From Acidobacteriaceae bacterium (GTDB lineage Bacteria; Acidobacteriota; Terriglobia; Terriglobales; Acidobacteriaceae): a DNA stretch of 6,048 bases. Position 1 is the first letter of the stretch; each line of letters starts with the position of its first letter. A program made the translations under genes and the position numbers. The notes under the pieces are model-generated. The model did no database searches and was not told the DNA's origin. It worked only from the letters and a program-made list of their open reading frames with translations. Location: assembly GCA_025462785.1 (NCBI GenBank), contig JAOAPG010000224.1:1-6048 (forward strand), in the 5' to 3' direction. Positions 5,739-6,048 of this stretch are shown piece by piece.

Positions 5739-6047
5739 TCACCAGATGGGGACCTCAAGGTCAGCGACCAACTGCCGACCGAAGACAGCCTCGTTGCGCG
5801 ATGTTCGCAGTGCTGTGCTTCCCTGTACAGGACGGTTAGCTGAATTATAGAGGCGATAGTCGGCGTCAACACATGAATGGTCTTGTGATTTCTCCCCAAA
5901 GGGGAGTGTCAAAAGCGTGAAAGTTCTCTCAATCCCAATGCGATTCTTTTGTAAGTCCATGAGTATCGCAATGTATCTTTTGCCGAACGTGCCGAGATGA
6001 TGCAAGGTGCCGGGGACATTCTGGACAGCGAAAAGGGTGATTTCGCA
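5739..6047 (-). CDS. Unrecognised protein, 5' end outside the window; possibly a decayed 3' end
   Basis: The leftward frame has no stop from the right edge down to 5739. The start is therefore probably outside the window; the TTG at 6005 is only the first internal start candidate. The portion nearest the edge reads like real protein: ITLFAVQNVPGTLHHLGTFG, then KRYIAILMDLQKNRIGIER and TLLTLPFGE, an alternation of hydrophobic and polar residues typical of a folded domain. From about base 5900 down to the stop the composition becomes irregular, and I cannot tell whether this is genuine or a frameshifted tail. A perfect CTCCCC-AAA-GGGGAG dyad (5892-5906) falls within it where the character changes. 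I do not recognise the family. It may be the end of a real gene or another relic. Confidence 0.4.
   Translation of the reverse strand, partial: CEITLFAVQNVPGTLHHLGTFGKRYIAILMDLQKNRIGIERTFTLLTLPFGEKSQDHSCVDADYRLYNSANRPVQGSTALRTSRNEAVFGRQLVADLEVPIW
5892..5906. repeat. Perfect GC-rich hairpin, 6-bp stem, 3-base loop
   Basis: CTCCCC, AAA, GGGGAG. No T-run follows in either direction, so it is not a standard intrinsic terminator. It lies inside the right-edge leftward frame. Confidence 0.35.
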
Positions 6048-6048
6048 C

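Noticed and set aside
5844..5869. Minus-strand TTGACG and perfect TATAAT resembling a strong promoter
   Set aside because: The spacing is 14 bases, too short for sigma-70, and the pair lies inside an open frame with no recognisable gene just downstream. The TATAAT alone is not enough.

Overview
The window looks like a chromosomal segment of an Acidobacteriota (Terriglobia-like) bacterium. This rests on memory of family members, not on a search. The supporting signs are a short charged protein at the left edge, a 109-residue protein with an ALDDAMFALHAF core, a TonB-receptor C-terminus with the ALYNFLSSFSGTHFVTPRT signature, and an ISNCY-type transposase, all of kinds I associate with that phylum. 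There are no rRNA, tRNA or CRISPR genes. I see no intact defence or biosynthetic system.

Left block (1-1919): a small rightward gene at the left edge (open to base 1) converges on a leftward two-gene unit. That unit is a 109-aa protein of unknown function (1590-1919) followed 10 bases later by a NarL/UhpB-type membrane histidine kinase (467-1579). No response regulator follows the kinase inside the window. A Shine-Dalgarno and a weak promoter-like pair precede the 109-aa gene.

Middle block (1920-4299): decayed DNA. It holds the 3' half of an exonuclease III / AP-endonuclease gene (about 2267-2616, +, frameshifted). This is joined end to end with the 5' half of an ISNCY-type transposase (about 2612-3290, -, one-base frameshift near 2672). 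A 10-bp inverted repeat spans 3355-3507, and an isolated C-terminal piece of a TonB-dependent receptor lies at 3815-4045 (-). Between them is DNA without recognisable genes and with a few perfect short hairpins.

Right block (4300-6048): one intact gene, an aldo/keto reductase (4300-5337, -) with all four catalytic residues and a good ribosome binding site. About 400 bases without a recognisable gene follow, then a leftward open frame that runs off the right edge (5739-6047).

How they fit together: the only clear functional unit is the 109-aa protein plus kinase pair, probably translated from one transcript. The aldo/keto reductase appears to stand alone. The middle block records at least one deletion or recombination involving an insertion sequence and two host genes. 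The most informative object is the junction at 2611-2616, where both partners are cut.
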